64,000 nucleotides of DNA from Lacticaseibacillus absianus (GTDB lineage: Bacteria > Bacillota > Bacilli > Lactobacillales > Lactobacillaceae), in the NCBI RefSeq assembly GCF_013407595.1, contig NZ_JABEKX010000001.1:948522-1012521 (forward strand). The letters run 5' to 3'. The notes beneath the pieces are model-generated. The model had not been told where the DNA came from, searched no databases, and saw only the letters and a program-made list of their open reading frames with translations. How positions within the stretch are numbered: the first letter of the stretch is position 1; every line of letters begins with the position of its first letter. The translations under genes were made by a program, and so were the position numbers. Positions 15,672-24,619 of this stretch are shown in pieces.

Positions 15672-18170
15672 ATGAGTAATTTGACGGTACAATGGCAGTT
15701 CGAAGCCGTATCTGAGGACACGTTCGGGTTACAGGTTGGGAGTGTTGCTGACATCAATCTCGGTGGTCAGCGGATCTTGATTAAGGTCACGGACAGCTCG
15801 CACCGTTGGCTGACATATGAGACCAAAGCCTGGGGTGAGTTTGGGGTGCGCGGACAAATACTTTTGGGAAGCCAACTCCAATTAAGTTACTCGAGTGAGT
15901 ACCAGACTGATACGATGACCTGGCCGTACCGTAACTATTACGCCAATGATCCGAGTGAGTGGACCGCGCATTTAACCGATTACCGAGCTGTCATGCACAG
16001 CCGGTATTCAAGTGTTGCCGAGCTGATGCGTGTGCTGATCCCAATCTTCGAGCAGCTTGGGAATGGTATTTATGTTGTCTCGTTTCGTGATATGGTGCCA
16101 AGTGACGGATCTAATTCGCTGGACGCAATGCCACAACGAGGAGTCTCGACAGATAACCCGGCAACGCGCAATGTAGTTTTCTCAGGACTCGATACACGAA
16201 GCATCGTGGTTGATGATGCTTTCCCACTGTATTTGATTCCAACCGAAGCGCCTGAGCGAATTAATTGGGCCGAGGTGGCGGCGCTAACCCAGTCTGAGGA
16301 CTTGGGTTTTGGTGTTGCGTATGAGTTTGAAGGGTACACTACACTTTTGTTGGATGGACATCACCGTGCATTAGCGGCTCAGCGGCGAGGTGAGCTGCTC
16401 CCATGTGTTGTCATTACCGCCAGCTCAAACGCGTCAGTGGTGCCTTCTGAACATTGGCAAGAGATGTCAGAGTGTTCCGATTCGAGTCATGTGACGCCTT
16501 CGCGGGTGCATGGTATGCGGTTCTTGGACTTACCCGACCTTGAGCTGATGGCGCGGCTGAGTGAGTATGCAAGCGAGAGTGCCAGTCTATCAATGCGTGA
16601 GCTACCGTTGATGCCACAGGTCGAGGCTAAGCATGCGTTGCAGGCAAATGAGTTACTGGATGTCGTCTTAGGGCTGTTCTTCTTTGGTTTCGAGAACGAA
16701 TTTCTATCGTTAGCCCCCCTGATTCGTCAGAATTATCCGAGTGCAAAACTGAACCGCCGCTATTATGAACTGATGACGAATTGGCTACCTATGCCAACCG
16801 TCGCAAATCACCTTTATCAGTTTTTGAGTGATGACCTTAGCCGAGATGAGTCACTCAATACCTTTGTGGCGATTCGATTGGCCGCGTATGAGCAGACACC
16901 ACAGGCCGCGCCTATGACGATGACGCTGGTGGTGAATGGACAGTCGGTTCCGGTCACCTGTGTCCAAGAAAAACCTAGGCTTGTGGCGGGGACTATGCTG
17001 CCAGAGATTTTTCGCTACCAAATTGCTCAGAAGATGTTAAAGGTGGGAGATCGAACCGTTCTAACGGTGAGCCCGACGCAGCCGGGCTACGTTGCGGAAT
17101 ACGAACTAGAAGATTTTGTGTTAAGACTGACCTTTTGGTGGGAGAGCCCGGACCATGAGGAGCTGGTGAATACGACAGAACTGCAGATAGCAATCGAGTA
17201 CGATTGCGAAGAAGAGAACCTAGATATTCGCGAAACGGAAGCAGGGTTGGTGATTTCGTTAGCCCAGGCCCCAGACGGATTGGCTTCCGCTTTTACAAAC
17301 GGTGTGTATGCGGTGCGCAAAAAAATGGTGAACACGCCGTTTCGGACAGTACAACACATTGACTACCTGATGTCTACAACGATTGATCACCTGGCCATGG
17401 GTCTGGATGATCGAGTTGATTGGACTAAGCCAGTCGCTGTCCAGCTGGCGACAACCGCTCGGGTTGTTCCTTTGACTTGGCAACCGGTGGAAAAGGTCAT
17501 CATTGGAACGCATCAACTCCAGCGCTATCGAGGGATGTGGTCGTGGGGCATGATTCAAATTGGCGATTCGATTACAGTTCGCCTTCTTGATGAAGATCCA
17601 ACGGGGTACGCGCAAACAATGACTCAAGAAGAAAGTACGCTATTCTTGGTTTGGCGGAGTTTACGGCAGCCATTGAACCAGCATGCAATTATGATGGGGC
17701 TTCCCGTTGGCGCTGGTCGCGTGGATATGATTGAGCGGGATGCAACTTCTGTTCAGATTACGCGGCCTAGCGAAGAACTTATCACCGCTTTAGCGGCTGG
17801 TGTCCAAGTGATTGACATTTGGGCCCATGATTTGTCACCAACTGAGTTTGAACACTTACTCGATCAAGCCAAGCGGGCTGTTGAATCTCCTAAAGCCAAT
17901 CAATTTACAAAAGCTGCACCCGAGACCTACTTAAAGGTTCAACCGGTACCATCGGCTGAGACATTTGTAAAAGTTCAGTTTTATCCAGGGGGCCGGTCGT
18001 ATACGTACTTAGGGGGTAGCGCCCGCGTTCTGATTGGGGATCATGTTCTGGTTCCGACTGGGCCCAATAATCTACCGAAAGTTGCGCGTGTTGTCTCGGT
18101 AGCGCAGACCTTGCAGGATAAGTTGCCGTTTCCGAATGATAGGCTGAAGCGGGTGATTGGTAAGGTGTGA
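15672..18170 (+). CDS. Large unknown protein with ParB-like DGHHR motif, downstream of BREX/mrr
   Basis: The 832-aa product was not recognised as a named family. Around residues 226-240 it has LLLDGHHRALAAQRRG, the nucleotide-binding signature of ParB/sulfiredoxin-like folds (compare DGxHR). The C-terminus (YTYLGGSARVLIGDHVLVPTG) looks like a small OB/SH3-like beta barrel. No membrane segment or signal peptide is evident. It starts 111 nt after mrr on the same strand with no terminator between, so it may belong to the defence operon. ATG 15672 abuts GAGG with no spacer; TTG at 15681 has a better spacing and may be the true start. A role as defence accessory is inferred only from position. Confidence 0.7.
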   Translation: MSNLTVQWQFEAVSEDTFGLQVGSVADINLGGQRILIKVTDSSHRWLTYETKAWGEFGVRGQILLGSQLQLSYSSEYQTDTMTWPYRNYYANDPSEWTAHLTDYRAVMHSRYSSVAELMRVLIPIFEQLGNGIYVVSFRDMVPSDGSNSLDAMPQRGVSTDNPATRNVVFSGLDTRSIVVDDAFPLYLIPTEAPERINWAEVAALTQSEDLGFGVAYEFEGYTTLLLDGHHRALAAQRRGELLPCVVITASSNASVVPSEHWQEMSECSDSSHVTPSRVHGMRFLDLPDLELMARLSEYASESASLSMRELPLMPQVEAKHALQANELLDVVLGLFFFGFENEFLSLAPLIRQNYPSAKLNRRYYELMTNWLPMPTVANHLYQFLSDDLSRDESLNTFVAIRLAAYEQTPQAAPMTMTLVVNGQSVPVTCVQEKPRLVAGTMLPEIFRYQIAQKMLKVGDRTVLTVSPTQPGYVAEYELEDFVLRLTFWWESPDHEELVNTTELQIAIEYDCEEENLDIRETEAGLVISLAQAPDGLASAFTNGVYAVRKKMVNTPFRTVQHIDYLMSTTIDHLAMGLDDRVDWTKPVAVQLATTARVVPLTWQPVEKVIIGTHQLQRYRGMWSWGMIQIGDSITVRLLDEDPTGYAQTMTQEESTLFLVWRSLRQPLNQHAIMMGLPVGAGRVDMIERDATSVQITRPSEELITALAAGVQVIDIWAHDLSPTEFEHLLDQAKRAVESPKANQFTKAAPETYLKVQPVPSAETFVKVQFYPGGRSYTYLGGSARVLIGDHVLVPTGPNNLPKVARVVSVAQTLQDKLPFPNDRLKRVIGKV

Positions 18171-18239
18171 GCGGCAGACGGCCAGTTTCGGGATTTACTG
18201 GTATTACAAGAATGACCGCGGCTGAGGGTGGTCCATTGC

Positions 18240-18277
18240 TTAGTCCGGTTGTCGTTATTTAGTCCGGTTGTCGTTAT
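18240..18277 (+). repeat. Two abutting 19-bp direct repeats with a TATAAT box
   Basis: The 19-mer beginning TTAGTCCGG and ending GTCGTTAT occurs twice head to tail (18240-18258, 18259-18277). TATAAT follows at 18275-18280, overlapping the second copy's end. This is about 100 bp upstream of the gene at 18383 and looks like a promoter with a duplicated operator. Confidence 0.6.
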
Positions 18278-18382
18278 AATGATGGTTACCCGTTGTAAAT
18301 CAGGCGTTGCTAAGAACACAACGAAGGAGTTTCCACTTATGACGTAATGGCCGCGTGATTATGTTCTAGCATAGGAGGAAAG

Positions 18383-19045
18383 ATGGTCACGATGATAAGC
18401 CCTAGCGAGTATGAGCACATGTATCTGGTAGACCAATCGCCAGAAGCGGTGTTTGGCCAGATTCGGATGCTTAGACGGCAGATGACCAAGTTGCGCGCTA
18501 CACTGGAACCTGCTGCAGGCGTCACGGCACCGGCAGGACCGGAGATAGAGGAGGTGCAGTTTGATGTGAATCGGCTGTACCTGGAGCGTGCCAAAGCGTA
18601 CTACGCGGCGATGGGCGGTGTGCTCCAGCCGACGCCAGCGGAGCGGCGCGGCCAAGCTTTGGACTCACGCATGGCCGCGATCGAGACCGTTGAGTTCTCG
18701 ATCGGTGGCTACTTTGGCGGGCACGATATCACGACGGTTGACTTGACCACCGGGAGAATTCGGCGAGATCACCTGCCTGAATCGCAGCTCGGTCGCATTC
18801 AATTTCCCCCACGGACGACAACCGTGACCGATTTTATCACGCAACTGACCGCCCTGCACCTCGGTGAGTGGCGGCGGCGGTATGTTGAGCCAGACATTAT
18901 GGATGGGACGCAGTGGGAGCTTATCATCACCTTCTCGGATACGCATTATCGGTTTGAGGCGTGGGGGAGCAACAACTACCCTTACAATTTCGCCAACTTG
19001 GAAGCGTTGATGACCGCGTATGATCGGCTGACACTAGCCGATTAA
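18383..19045 (+). CDS. Hypothetical protein upstream of ADP-ribosylglycohydrolase
   Basis: Protein of 220 aa, not recognised. The first 55 residues are helical and include a short Ala/Pro-rich linker; the C-terminal half contains a pattern common in uncharacterised Firmicute proteins, ending in FEAWGSNNYPYNF, where an alternating hydrophobic strand is followed by GSN-YP. No membrane segment or catalytic motif is evident. AGGAGG lies 4 nt before ATG 18383; a second ATG at 18392 has longer spacing. The next gene starts 57 nt downstream with its own AGGAGG-like site, so the two form a likely two-gene unit behind the 19-bp repeat promoter region. Confidence 0.75.
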   Translation: MVTMISPSEYEHMYLVDQSPEAVFGQIRMLRRQMTKLRATLEPAAGVTAPAGPEIEEVQFDVNRLYLERAKAYYAAMGGVLQPTPAERRGQALDSRMAAIETVEFSIGGYFGGHDITTVDLTTGRIRRDHLPESQLGRIQFPPRTTTVTDFITQLTALHLGEWRRRYVEPDIMDGTQWELIITFSDTHYRFEAWGSNNYPYNFANLEALMTAYDRLTLAD

Positions 19046-19101
19046 CGGTTGCTGGCAGAGAATAGACGATTACCCACTGCTCTTGTTGATGGAGGATACA
19101 A

Positions 19102-20031
19102 ATGACAACCAAGCAGCAGATCCAAAACTTCTTTGAGGCGGGCATGATCGCCGATGCCTTGGGCGTGCCGGTGGAGTTCAGCCGGCGGGACACTTACACC
19201 GTCACGACGATGCAGGGCCACGGCACCTACGATCAGCCGGCCGGCAGCTGGTCGGACGACTCGAGCCTGACGCTGTGCTTGGCGGAGACGCTGACGCAGG
19301 GCGGTGACGCCGAGGCGCTGATGGCCAAGTTCGTGGCGTATCTGGAGCACGGCGCCTACACGCCTGGCGGGGAAGTGTTTGACGTCGGCAATGCGACGCG
19401 TGAGGCGATCCGTAATTTTGTTGGTAAAAACGTTCCGGCCATCGCTGCAGGGGAACGCTCGGCTAGGTCTAACGGTAACGGCGGCTTGATGCGCATTGCC
19501 CCGCTGGCCTTCAGTACGGTGAACTTGCCGCGTGAAGCGCGCCGGCAGCTGACACAGGATTTTACGACCGTGACGCATGGCCACGTGCGCGCAATCATTG
19601 CCGATGACTTGTACGTGGAGTGCCTACGCCAACTGTTGTTGGGGCAGCCCCTGGCGCAAGCGATGGCGGCGGCCTGGCCGGTGATCGCAGCCGCTGGATA
19701 TCCGGCCGAGGAGCTAGCACTTTTTCACCGCGTCCACGACCCGGCGCTGGCCAATGCCGCGCGGGAAGCGATCCGCTCGAGTGGCTATGTGATCGACTCG
19801 TTCGAGGCGGCCATGTGGTGCGCGCTGAATTGCCCAACGCTTGAGTCGGTGATCCTGCAGGCGGCCAACCTGGGCGAGGATACCGATACGATCGCGCAGA
19901 TCGCGGCGTGTCTGTATGCGGCGGGGCACCTGGATGAACGGGCGCCGCGCAATTGGCGGGAGACGCTCATTCGCACGCCGGCCGCGGAGCGGATCATTAG
20001 CGAGTTCGCCGAGCGATTCGGGGCGGACTGA
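19102..20031 (+). CDS. ADP-ribosylglycohydrolase (DraG/ARH family)
   Basis: Predicted to remove ADP-ribose from modified proteins or related conjugates in the cytoplasm, with Mg2+. The 309-aa sequence shows the family pattern: GMIADALGVPVEF at the N-terminus, the metal-binding GSWSDDSSLTLC near residue 50 and LGEDTDTIAQIA near residue 258, whose Asp residues complete the dinuclear metal site. Length fits a single-domain DraG protein. GGAGG lies 6-7 nt before ATG 19102. It follows an unknown 220-aa gene; in defence islands such hydrolases can act as antidotes for ADP-ribosylating toxins, but no transferase motif was seen in the partner, so this is only a suggestion. Confidence 0.92.
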   Translation: MTTKQQIQNFFEAGMIADALGVPVEFSRRDTYTVTTMQGHGTYDQPAGSWSDDSSLTLCLAETLTQGGDAEALMAKFVAYLEHGAYTPGGEVFDVGNATREAIRNFVGKNVPAIAAGERSARSNGNGGLMRIAPLAFSTVNLPREARRQLTQDFTTVTHGHVRAIIADDLYVECLRQLLLGQPLAQAMAAAWPVIAAAGYPAEELALFHRVHDPALANAAREAIRSSGYVIDSFEAAMWCALNCPTLESVILQAANLGEDTDTIAQIAACLYAAGHLDERAPRNWRETLIRTPAAERIISEFAERFGAD

Positions 20032-20410
20032 GCGGTGAGGACGGGGTGAGTTGCGCCTGACGAGCCAGGGCGGCTATGCAGCTGACGGCCAAGCGTGTCA
20101 CTTGCCTGACGCCTGGAAAACCGCACACGACAAATTTTCAAATTGGCGCAAGCACCGGATCAGAAGGTTGCCGCGTCAACGGTCGGGATCGATCTAAATT
20201 TTACGCAAGGCCTCAATGATCCGATCCACGCATTTCGCCAGAATACTGTGACACATATGATCGACTGCACAAATTGACTTATTTGTCGTGTGTCATTTTT
20301 CTTGAGTTGCCAAGTCACACCGTTGGCCGAGGGGGCGGATCGATTCGCAAGGGGATCGCGACTGGATAGCGCCACTGACTCGCCACCCATAAATGATCAG
20401 CACTGCCCTG
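20032..20410. other. Intergenic stretch, no convincing gene
   Basis: The DNA between the hydrolase and the next promoter has no open frame with ribosome-binding site and family resemblance. It contains one terminator-like hairpin (20249-20300) and otherwise mixed-composition sequence that may be decayed coding DNA. Confidence 0.5.
20249..20300 (+). terminator. Compound hairpin followed by T-run
   Basis: Outer stem TGACACA (20249-20255) with TGTGTCA (20289-20295); inner stem ACAAAT (20269-20274) with ATTTGT (20281-20286); then TTTTT. It could end the transcript of the two genes upstream, though it lies 220 bp after the last stop. Confidence 0.5.
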
Positions 20411-20439
20411 TTGACTCTGGCGGTTGATCAGACTATGCT
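20411..20439 (+). promoter_or_regulatory. Promoter for the small-gene pair at 20525
   Basis: TTGACT at 20411-20416, a 17-bp spacer and TATGCT at 20434-20439 give a good sigma-70-type promoter about 85 bp upstream of the next gene. Confidence 0.6.
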
Positions 20440-20524
20440 GAACGTATAAAAATATCGTACATGTATCGAGAGTGTTGGTAGTGGCTATGCACAGTGACCA
20501 ACCGGCAACGTACCGAAAGGCAAC

Positions 20525-20965
20525 GTGCCCCACCATAGACGGATGCGGACTAGCTTCTTCGAGTCGTGCATTTCGGTGTACGACTTTTTAAATACAATGA
20601 TTGGAAGCGATTTTATGTTGCTATTTTTAGAAGGTCACCTCACGCAGGTGGCGGATACGGATGAGGAAAATATCAGGCAGTGGATCGCCTACACGCGGGC
20701 GAGTGTGGCCGTCAACGCAGTGGGCGTTGACCAGTACCTGCTCGCTCGGGCAGGCGCGACCGGTGGGTTGCGTGATGCGGTCGATGCGGTCGTGATGGCC
20801 AAGCTAAGTGCGGTGCACCCGCAGACCAGTGTGCCGAAAACGGCTAATGCTAGGCGCGCGGCACAAATCACGCACAATTGGGTGCGACAATTTGCGGCGG
20901 ATACGCGGGTGCCTGAGTCGGTGCGTAGCCGGGCGGCACAATTATTGGAGGCGTGGGTAGGATGA
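20525..20965 (+). CDS. Hypothetical small helical protein
   Basis: Up to 146 aa, unrecognised. The residues after about 30 are predicted mostly helical and the C-terminal half is basic and alanine-rich, ending RSRAAQLLEAWVG. The start is uncertain: GTG 20525 follows GAAAGG by 4 nt, while ATG 20615 follows GGAAG by about 7 nt and would give 116 aa. The stop overlaps the next gene's ATG (ATGA), a strong sign of a translationally coupled pair. The layout of two overlapping small genes, the second strongly acidic, recalls toxin-antitoxin pairs, but no toxin motif was found. Confidence 0.65.
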   Translation: MPHHRRMRTSFFESCISVYDFLNTMIGSDFMLLFLEGHLTQVADTDEENIRQWIAYTRASVAVNAVGVDQYLLARAGATGGLRDAVDAVVMAKLSAVHPQTSVPKTANARRAAQITHNWVRQFAADTRVPESVRSRAAQLLEAWVG

Positions 20966-21330
20966 GTAAACCTAGAAGCAAGCGTAAGCATCGTGGCCAG
21001 CAGCGGACTGAGGCGCTGACGAAAGCCATCAGTGACGAACTGAATTTGGCGGCGACGCAGGCGATTCAGCGCGGGATCGAAAGGGGGATGCGCGAGGTCT
21101 TCGCCGAACTGGTGCAACAGGAAGTGAGCCGGCAGTTGACCGGGGATGACGACGTTGAGCCTGAGGATTTGATCCCGGATGGTGAAGCGGGGGAGACTGA
21201 TGACAGCTTTAATCCCGATGACGACGAAGAGCAGGATGATTCCGAAGATAACGATGAGTGGATTGAGGATGAGCAGTATGCCTACGGTGATGATTGGGAT
21301 GGAATCGGGTATGACCGGACTGACGAGTAG
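20962..21330 (+). CDS. Hypothetical protein with basic head and acidic tail
   Basis: Protein of 122 aa. The first 13 residues are strongly basic (KPRSKRKHRGQQR), the middle is a long amphipathic helix (residues about 15-60), and the last 60 are extremely rich in Asp and Glu with several aromatic residues (YAYGDDWDGIGY), probably disordered. ATG 20962 overlaps the previous stop and follows GGAGG by about 9 nt. Such charge segregation is typical of proteins binding nucleic acid or masking a basic partner; the function is unknown. Confidence 0.68.
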   Translation: MSKPRSKRKHRGQQRTEALTKAISDELNLAATQAIQRGIERGMREVFAELVQQEVSRQLTGDDDVEPEDLIPDGEAGETDDSFNPDDDEEQDDSEDNDEWIEDEQYAYGDDWDGIGYDRTDE

Positions 21331-21432
21331 GGGGTTGATCGCCTAGATCTTCTGGAGAGGGAGTTCTTCACCGGACACCAACGGGCGAGAATGCTAACAA
21401 TTGACGGGGTGTTGGTTAGTTGCTTAATTCAG

Positions 21433-21438
21433 TATAAT
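21433..21438 (+). promoter_or_regulatory. -10 box of promoter for the SRA-like gene
   Basis: TATAAT in a strongly A+T-rich stretch about 30 bp upstream of the start at 21467. No good -35 is found at 16-18 bp, so activation or a weak -35 (TGTTGG) must be assumed. Confidence 0.45.
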
Positions 21439-21466
21439 AAACATTATAAAATCAAAGGGGCGGGTG

Positions 21467-22192
21467 ATGCTGATGATTGATGCATTAGTGATTCACAACC
21501 AGTACGGACGAGGCCGGGTAACTGCATTTGATGGTCAATTAATTACCGTGGACTTTGCAGACCAGCCGGAGAAAAAGATGCGGCTATCACTGGTGCTTAC
21601 CCGTGGAATTTTGCGATTCGTGGATGAGGACAGACAGACGCAGGCACTACAAAAGTTTGCTGAACCTGAGCCTCCCGAACGGTCGATCAAATTGCCTTCT
21701 CGAGCGGTCACTAAGCGCACTTCGACCAAACACCGACGAACCGGTCGACCGGTTCCAACAGAAACGACAAGCCCAGCAAGGCTTATTGTTGGCGATACTT
21801 ACAGCAACCAAGAGATTATGGCAACTTTTCTTGTGGCCCCTTATGGCGGGATGCGGAGGTCCAATCGTAAAAATGCACTCGTCCTGATCTCACGCCACCA
21901 TGATGACATGGCGCAAAATCCATACGAGGATCGGTGGCAGTCAGATGGCTTCTTCCATTACACCGGCATGGGAAGAATCGGGGATCAGAGTCTGGAGAGC
22001 ACTCAGAATCGGACCCTGAACGAGTCGGGCAGCAATGGCGTGAACGTCTACCTGTTTGAATCCTCAGTAGATAATGAGTATGTGTACCGTGGCGAAGTGC
22101 GCCTTGCAGCGCCACCGTATTCGGTACAGGAGCGGGACTCTGGTGGGCAACTACGCCGGGTCTACAAATTTCCGTTGGCGCTGATTAGGTGA
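21467..22192 (+). CDS. SRA-like / DUF3427-type domain protein, putative modified-DNA reader
   Basis: Protein of 241 aa. The N-terminal 45 residues resemble a KOW/Tudor-like barrel (HNQYGRGRVTAFDGQLITVDF). A Pro/Arg/Lys linker follows, and residues about 105-241 match the pattern I associate with ScoMcrA-type SRA or DUF3427 domains: GDTYSNQEI at the start, then HYTGMGRIGDQ, QNRTL, NGVNVYLFE and a final Y-F-hydrophobic strand. Those domains read modified bases in McrA-like restriction enzymes; here no HNH domain is attached. ATG 21467 is chosen because AAAGGGG lies 6 nt before it (GTG 21464 is too close). It is convergent with a GmrSD-type gene, so a modification-dependent defence role is plausible but inferred. 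Confidence 0.65.
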   Translation: MLMIDALVIHNQYGRGRVTAFDGQLITVDFADQPEKKMRLSLVLTRGILRFVDEDRQTQALQKFAEPEPPERSIKLPSRAVTKRTSTKHRRTGRPVPTETTSPARLIVGDTYSNQEIMATFLVAPYGGMRRSNRKNALVLISRHHDDMAQNPYEDRWQSDGFFHYTGMGRIGDQSLESTQNRTLNESGSNGVNVYLFESSVDNEYVYRGEVRLAAPPYSVQERDSGGQLRRVYKFPLALIR

Positions 22193-22285
22193 AACATTGC
22201 CAACCGGACACGGTTTTAGCCAGGCGAAAGTGCATTGATTGGAACACGGCCTAGGCGTAGGGCGATCTAATGATCGAATGCTCAA

Positions 22286-22338
22286 AAAAGAGGGACAACA
22301 CTTCTGGCTTTACAACCAGATCGTGCAGTCCCTCTTTT
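22286..22338. terminator. Bidirectional terminator between convergent genes
   Basis: AAAAGAGGGAC (22286-22296) pairs with GTCCCTCTTTT (22328-22338), with a smaller TCTGG...CCAGA hairpin inside. Runs of A and T on both outer sides suit both the gene ending at 22192 and the one ending at 22351. Confidence 0.8.
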
Positions 22339-22350
22339 AATTTCGCTTTC

Positions 22351-24111
22351 CTACAGCGATAGAATCGAATCGATCAGTTGCGTCTTACGCACATCGATGG
22401 TGTCACGATTCCATGCATCGAATTGGGTTAGGTCTTGGGTCAAGTGAACCGTGGAGTCTTGGTAGCCATTATTTTTGCCTGGTTCGCCAGCCTTCTTCTT
22501 GCGGAAATCCGCGTTCTTGAGGGTAGAGTTGTCGACACCATACCACAAGGTGAGATTCCCAATGCTCCACAGGTGGCGTTGGCGCTCTTCCTCGTCCCGA
22601 AATGAGCCCCAAGCTTCAAGATTGAGTGGTTTGCGGGGCATGATGTGCTCAAGGTGGATCTCGCTATTGCTCGGCAACACCACCCCACGCTCTTTGCCAT
22701 TGTAGTCATGGTTCTCGACCATTCGAAGCAGAGACTTGGCAAGCCGCTCGTCCTCGCTGAAATCGAATCGCTGCAGTGCATCCTTGATGGTTCCGTCATC
22801 TAGCTTGCCTTCGATGGCTTTCTTCGCTAATTCTCTGTGGATGGTTGCCGGATCCTTGGTTTCGATCAGACGGACGGCCTCGTTGGCCATCAGTTTTTCT
22901 AACCAGTTCGTACCCCCGTTGAGGATCTTGTTGCGAAACAGAATCTGGCGTACTAGCCGCATTATTTTGACACATTCGGCTTCAGCAATATCTAGCTTGA
23001 GTAGCGCAAGGACAAGCGGATAGTAAGCGTGGAAGTTGAGGGCGTTCAGTTCGGTAATGATCGCGATGCTCGTTTTGCCGATCTGATCAGCCAGCTCGGA
23101 TTCGACGGGGTTGATGTCGCTGATCTGGGAAAAGGCCGAGGAGAAAGTCTCAATGTCGTGGGTAAACGCCAAAATGTCATCGATGGCGGTAAACTTGTTG
23201 ATCACTTTGCGGTACAGGTTGCGCTTGGTGGCAAAACTGGCCTGGGAGTTCCACAAGTAGCGGATGTAGTCGGTCAGATCCTCAGTCTGGAGATTGGTTT
23301 GCGCCGTTTGCCAGCAACGCTTCAGCTGCTCGCTTTGCGCGGCAGTCGTGGCGGCGCCGAAGAAGTTGGACTTGATCAGGTCTGCAGAGGTGAGGTCTTT
23401 GCCACGTGCATTCAGGGTCTGGAAGATCTGAAAGGCGTTCTCACTATTGGAGATGGAGATTTCAATGATGAAGAAGTGCGTCAGCAGGGTCGTCATCAGG
23501 TCTTTGGTGATCTGCGAGAGCGCTTTGTCTGAGACTTCGTCACCAACAGTCGCGAGCTCAAGGAGGCGACTGAGCATCTGATTGTAGGCGTGGGCCATGA
23601 CGTTTTGCGCTGGCTTGGTTCCACTCTTTCGCGTGTCACGCTTTTGGCTGACCTCGTCAAGGCCCTTGAAGTTACGTGGGGTTTGAATTTCGGTACGGAA
23701 GAATTTTTCGCCTTGGCCTTTTTGCGTCAGCCGGAGATCGTCTTCGTCGGGACTGCCAATGTAGTCCGTGATGATGCGATTCGCGTTGCGGCCCTCAGAG
23801 TCTGCGATCCCTTGGGAGATCGCGGAAAAAATATCGCGGCAAACCGCCAAAAAGATGGTGATCGTCGTCAGACGCTGCTGGCCATCGATCACCTGCTTCC
23901 GCTCGTCGCCGTCAGAGCTGTCCACGACCACCACGGGGCCGAAGAAGTATTCGGAGCCAGTAGATCGCCGGTTCTCGTCGATCAGGTCGTCCATGAAGTC
24001 CCCGACTTGATCCTGTTCCCAAGAATAACCGCGCTGGTAGTCCGGGATCGTGGCCCGAAGGTCGTCAAGGTAGTTCTTGATACTAAAGCGTTCTGGATGG
24101 AATTTTGCCAT
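22351..24111 (-). CDS. DUF262/DUF1524 protein, GmrSD-type modification-dependent endonuclease
   Basis: Single-chain protein of 586 aa joining a GmrS-like DUF262 domain and a GmrD-like DUF1524 HNH domain. DUF262 hallmarks are IPDYQRGYSWEQDQ near residue 25 and QVIDGQQRLTTI near residue 75, a ParB-like nucleotide-binding loop. The C-terminal nuclease part shows LEHIMPRKP, with His of the HNH site, and IGNLTLW...N. Related GmrSD enzymes cleave glucosylated hydroxymethylcytosine phage DNA. ATG 24111 is preceded by AAGGAG at about 11 nt; the GTG four codons upstream overlaps that site and is unlikely. It adds a type IV-like layer to BREX and Mrr. Confidence 0.9.
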   Translation of the reverse strand: MAKFHPERFSIKNYLDDLRATIPDYQRGYSWEQDQVGDFMDDLIDENRRSTGSEYFFGPVVVVDSSDGDERKQVIDGQQRLTTITIFLAVCRDIFSAISQGIADSEGRNANRIITDYIGSPDEDDLRLTQKGQGEKFFRTEIQTPRNFKGLDEVSQKRDTRKSGTKPAQNVMAHAYNQMLSRLLELATVGDEVSDKALSQITKDLMTTLLTHFFIIEISISNSENAFQIFQTLNARGKDLTSADLIKSNFFGAATTAAQSEQLKRCWQTAQTNLQTEDLTDYIRYLWNSQASFATKRNLYRKVINKFTAIDDILAFTHDIETFSSAFSQISDINPVESELADQIGKTSIAIITELNALNFHAYYPLVLALLKLDIAEAECVKIMRLVRQILFRNKILNGGTNWLEKLMANEAVRLIETKDPATIHRELAKKAIEGKLDDGTIKDALQRFDFSEDERLAKSLLRMVENHDYNGKERGVVLPSNSEIHLEHIMPRKPLNLEAWGSFRDEEERQRHLWSIGNLTLWYGVDNSTLKNADFRKKKAGEPGKNNGYQDSTVHLTQDLTQFDAWNRDTIDVRKTQLIDSILSL

Positions 24112-24619
24112 AGGTACTGCCACTCCTTCAATTGATCTTCATGATCATCATATAGCAAGGCAACAGCATGATCTAGCGTCGCAATAAAAATATTGATTAT
24201 GGGGACGAGAGGCCGGCTGGTTGAAGCTGCCACTAGATTCGATTGGCAAGCGCTATTATTGGTAGGTGCGCACCTCTATGTGCACTCGTGATTTTCGATT
24301 ATGCGATGTGGTGATTTAGATAGTTGTTCGCATGTTCTAAAGTTAAGTCGTTGCAAGGCGTCGTTGACGTGTTGTCGCCTAAGTCGCTATCAATGTATTT
24401 CTTGCGAACTTGCCACAGATTTTCGACCGTTGGGTTTGACTGAGTCTTGGAAACGACTCATTGAGACTGGTTAATTCATCGAGCGATGATTGGTGAGATA
24501 GAGATTCACATGCGGTAACGCTTGTTTCAGTGACTGTTCTGGTGGGGGTTGATTTGGACAAAACTGAAAGTTGAAGATATTGAGTGTTCAGCGTAGCATG
24601 ATGGTAGGATCATCAATCG
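24112..24619. other. Non-coding stretch between GmrSD gene and CRISPR leader
   Basis: A+T-rich DNA, presumably carrying the promoter of the leftward gene and the upstream part of the CRISPR leader. No protein gene is supported. Confidence 0.5.

Noticed and set aside
20032-20390. 76-codon minus-strand frame at 20160-20390
   Set aside because: No ribosome-binding site or family resemblance, and it contains the terminator-like hairpin.
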